Part shown: positions 6,527 to 7,899 of the stretch, in pieces
How positions within the stretch are numbered: position 1 is the stretch's first letter
Layout of the letters: each line of letters begins with the position of its first letter
NCBI GenBank assembly: GCA_902773455.1
Contig: CACYEW010000108.1
Coordinates: forward strand, 1-7,899
Reading direction: 5' to 3'
Origin: an uncultured Ruminococcus sp.
GTDB taxonomy: Bacteria > Bacillota > Clostridia > Oscillospirales > CAG-272
Length of the DNA stretch: 7,899 nucleotides
Translations under genes and position numbers: made by a program
The notes under the pieces: model-generated
Seen by the model: the letters and a program-made list of their open reading frames with translations, nothing else
The model's database searches: none
Told to the model about the DNA's origin: nothing

Positions 6527-6555
6527 ATTATATCATCCGATTATTGCTTTTTCAA
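6527..6555 (-). promoter_or_regulatory. Promoter of the P-II/antiporter unit
   Basis: Minus-strand TTGAAA (6550-6555), a 17-base spacer, then TATAAT (6527-6532) preceded by TGA, an extended -10. The predicted mRNA starts about 20-25 bases before the P-II ATG, leaving a leader only long enough for the ribosome site. Spacing and sequence fit the main vegetative sigma factor. Confidence 0.85.
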
Positions 6556-6560
6556 GTTAA

Positions 6561-6584
6561 AATAAAAACAAATTTGTTCTTATT
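6561..6584. promoter_or_regulatory. Palindromic operator candidate between divergent promoters
   Basis: A 24-base inverted repeat with 11 of 12 base pairs matching (the only mismatch pairs 6566 with 6579). Its perfect core is AACAAATTTGTT (6567-6578). It lies between the -35 boxes at 6550-6555 and 6594-6599, so a dimeric regulator bound there could control both promoters. AT-rich sequence here could also act as an UP element, and AT-rich palindromes arise by chance more easily, so operator function is an inference. Confidence 0.5.
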
Positions 6585-6593
6585 GTATTATTA

Positions 6594-6623
6594 TTGACAA
6601 CCGGAGCGGCGGCATGATATAAT
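6594..6623 (+). promoter_or_regulatory. Consensus promoter of the divergent lipoprotein gene
   Basis: TTGACA (6594-6599), an 18-base spacer, and TATAAT (6618-6623) preceded by TGA, so both hexamers match consensus and the -10 is extended. The ATG follows 21 bases after the -10, giving a very short leader. The ribosome site is only GGTGAT (6636-6641), the downstream part of the full anti-Shine-Dalgarno match, so strong transcription may be paired with moderate translation. Confidence 0.88.
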
Positions 6624-6644
6624 AAAAGAAAAAACGGTGATTTT

Positions 6645-7748
6645 ATGAAAAGACTTATCTGTTCCGCGCTCGCTCTGCTTTTACTGCTCTGCGGCTGCTC
6701 GGCGCCGGCGAATATCATAGCCGAATATTCTTCGCCCGACGCTCTGCCGTCGTGCTATACGCGGCTTTACCCCGAAAAAAGCGGCAACGAACGTTACGCC
6801 GTACTGCTTCGCAAATTTGACGAAACCGATACGAAGATCGCCGTCTGCGACGGTATCGGAGGCGAATTGAAAGAGGTCTATTCTCTGCCCGAAGGCACGT
6901 TTTCATACGAGCTTTACGCCGGCGGAGGACTGATCGCCTTTTATCAACTGATATCGTATACCGACGGGAGCGTCGACTACGATCTGAAAGCGATCGATAC
7001 CGAAAACGGAAACAGGGTCCACAGCGTGTTCAGGAAGACCGTTTCCGATATTTCCGAAACGCAGACGAGATTCATCGCCGTTTTCGGCGGCTGCGTCTAC
7101 TATCTGACCTCGGCGGCGAAGCTCGGCAGATGCCGTATAATGAAATACGACGCGAAGACGGAGGAGCTTTCCGAATTTCAGTCGTTTGCCTATACGAGCG
7201 AAACGGCGACAGGCGGCGTTTCCTGCACGTTCCTGTCGTGCGGGAACGGATATCTGACCTGCGGCGTGACAGACGCGGTCAAGTATTTCATAAAGACGTA
7301 TAATCTCCGCACGGGTGAGCTTTCCGCCGAAAAGATACTGCGCGACGTCAGCACGGTCTTCTACGCCGGTTACGACGATATGACGGGCATTTACGCGATA
7401 TACTACGCAAAGCGCGGCGACGGCTCCAAAGGCGACGAACGCGTCGGCATAGCCACCGCGTCAAGCGACGGGATAACTGACGTTTTCACCGATCTTACCG
7501 CGGCGTATATCTGCCGCGATACCGTCGCGGTATATAATAATCTCGTGGTTTTCAACGTCGAAGCCGCCGATAAAGAAGACCCGTACGGCAGTTTTTACGG
7601 CGTTATGGTAAATATGACGGACAGATCGAACGTCGCCTTCAAGGGCAGTTTTCAGCTCTTTATAAAGGATAACGAAATATACAGTCTTTCGTTCGATAAA
7701 AAATCAGGCTACGGTAAAGTCAGCCTGAGCAAAACGGAGATAAGATGA
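6645..7748 (+). CDS. Lipoprotein of unknown function, probably beta-propeller-like
   Basis: A 367-residue exported protein that I do not recognise as a named family. The signal peptide MKRLICSALALLLLLCGC ends in a lipobox with Cys18 as lipid anchor, so the mature protein is tethered to the outer face of the membrane. The rest has no further membrane segment and consists of repeated short strand pairs alternating hydrophobic and Tyr-rich stretches with turns such as DTENGNR, DAKTEEL and NLRTGEL; this pattern (strand, x-x-TGE/NG turn, strand) is typical of beta-propeller blades, but no diagnostic motif is present. No catalytic signature is visible. It is transcribed alone, divergent from the P-II/antiporter unit, sharing a possible operator. 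ATG is supported by the signal peptide and promoter spacing. A role as surface sensor or binding protein is only a guess. Confidence 0.78.
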   Translation: MKRLICSALALLLLLCGCSAPANIIAEYSSPDALPSCYTRLYPEKSGNERYAVLLRKFDETDTKIAVCDGIGGELKEVYSLPEGTFSYELYAGGGLIAFYQLISYTDGSVDYDLKAIDTENGNRVHSVFRKTVSDISETQTRFIAVFGGCVYYLTSAAKLGRCRIMKYDAKTEELSEFQSFAYTSETATGGVSCTFLSCGNGYLTCGVTDAVKYFIKTYNLRTGELSAEKILRDVSTVFYAGYDDMTGIYAIYYAKRGDGSKGDERVGIATASSDGITDVFTDLTAAYICRDTVAVYNNLVVFNVEAADKEDPYGSFYGVMVNMTDRSNVAFKGSFQLFIKDNEIYSLSFDKKSGYGKVSLSKTEIR

Positions 7749-7899
7749 AAGAAAACGTTTAACAGATGGTTTGCGCTCCCGGTCGCCCCCGCTCCCCCTC
7801 TCCCCGTATTACTCATACGGGGGCTCGCCGAAAGAACACGGCTCACAATTTGCGCGAAGCGCACGCGGCGGGCGTCCCCCCCCCACCGCCCCGCCGCGG
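7749..7899. other. C-rich non-coding tail with small hairpins
   Basis: No gene is visible after the lipoprotein stop. The plus strand becomes C-rich (7776-7805 and a run of nine C at 7876-7884). It holds a hairpin CCCCGTAT-TACTC-ATACGGGG (7802-7822), a weaker GCCG..CGGC (7827-7842), and TGCGC-GAA-GCGCA (7851-7863). The first could act as a terminator stem for the lipoprotein but has no T-tract after it. The low complexity at the very end may reflect a contig edge. Confidence 0.5.

Noticed and set aside
7745..7762. Five-codon frame (MKENV) overlapping the lipoprotein stop
   Set aside because: Too short and without ribosome site or context to be a gene.
7802..7822. Intrinsic terminator of the lipoprotein gene
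   Set aside because: The 8-pair stem is good but is followed by GGCTCGCC with no T-tract, so it is listed only as a hairpin.

Overview
The window looks like chromosome from a Gram-positive anaerobe of the Clostridia (an uncultured gut-type Bacillota is my best guess). The signs are strong AGGAGG-type ribosome sites, TTGACA/TATAAT promoters with extended -10 elements, lipoprotein signal peptides followed by long Thr/Glu-rich linkers, a clostridial YbiT-like ABC-F protein, and intrinsic terminators with long T-tracts. No tRNA, rRNA, transposase or CRISPR array is visible.

Most of the window is read on the minus strand. A P-II-like protein (6150-6497) is followed 15 bases later by a cation:proton antiporter (4938-6134, TTG start), both driven by a good promoter at 6527-6555. 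After a 251-base gap comes a three-gene cluster: an ABC-F ATPase (3097-4686), a secreted GH36 alpha-galactosidase-type lipoprotein (959-3100) and an NPCBM-domain, membrane-anchored surface protein (159-962). Both junctions in this cluster are 4-base ATGA overlaps, so the three are almost certainly translated from one mRNA. The cluster ends at an intrinsic terminator (102-151), and a second, bidirectional one lies at 10-57.

On the plus strand a single lipoprotein of unknown function (6645-7748) is transcribed divergently from the P-II/antiporter pair. The two promoters lie back to back with a 24-base near-perfect palindrome between their -35 boxes, a good candidate for a shared operator. The last 150 bases are C-rich, low-complexity sequence with small hairpins and no gene.

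The most unusual element is the gap between antiporter and ABC-F (4717-4912). Eight copies of an ATATCGC-type octamer, four in one orientation and then four inverted, alternate with short hairpins of differing sequence. The whole tract can fold as a nested, branched tree and would sit in the 5' leader of the ABC-F mRNA if the candidate promoter at 4923-4954 is used. Other points of interest are an ABC-F protein with one of its two ATP sites degraded in three matching motifs, and an antiporter without its own regulatory domain paired with a P-II-like protein.
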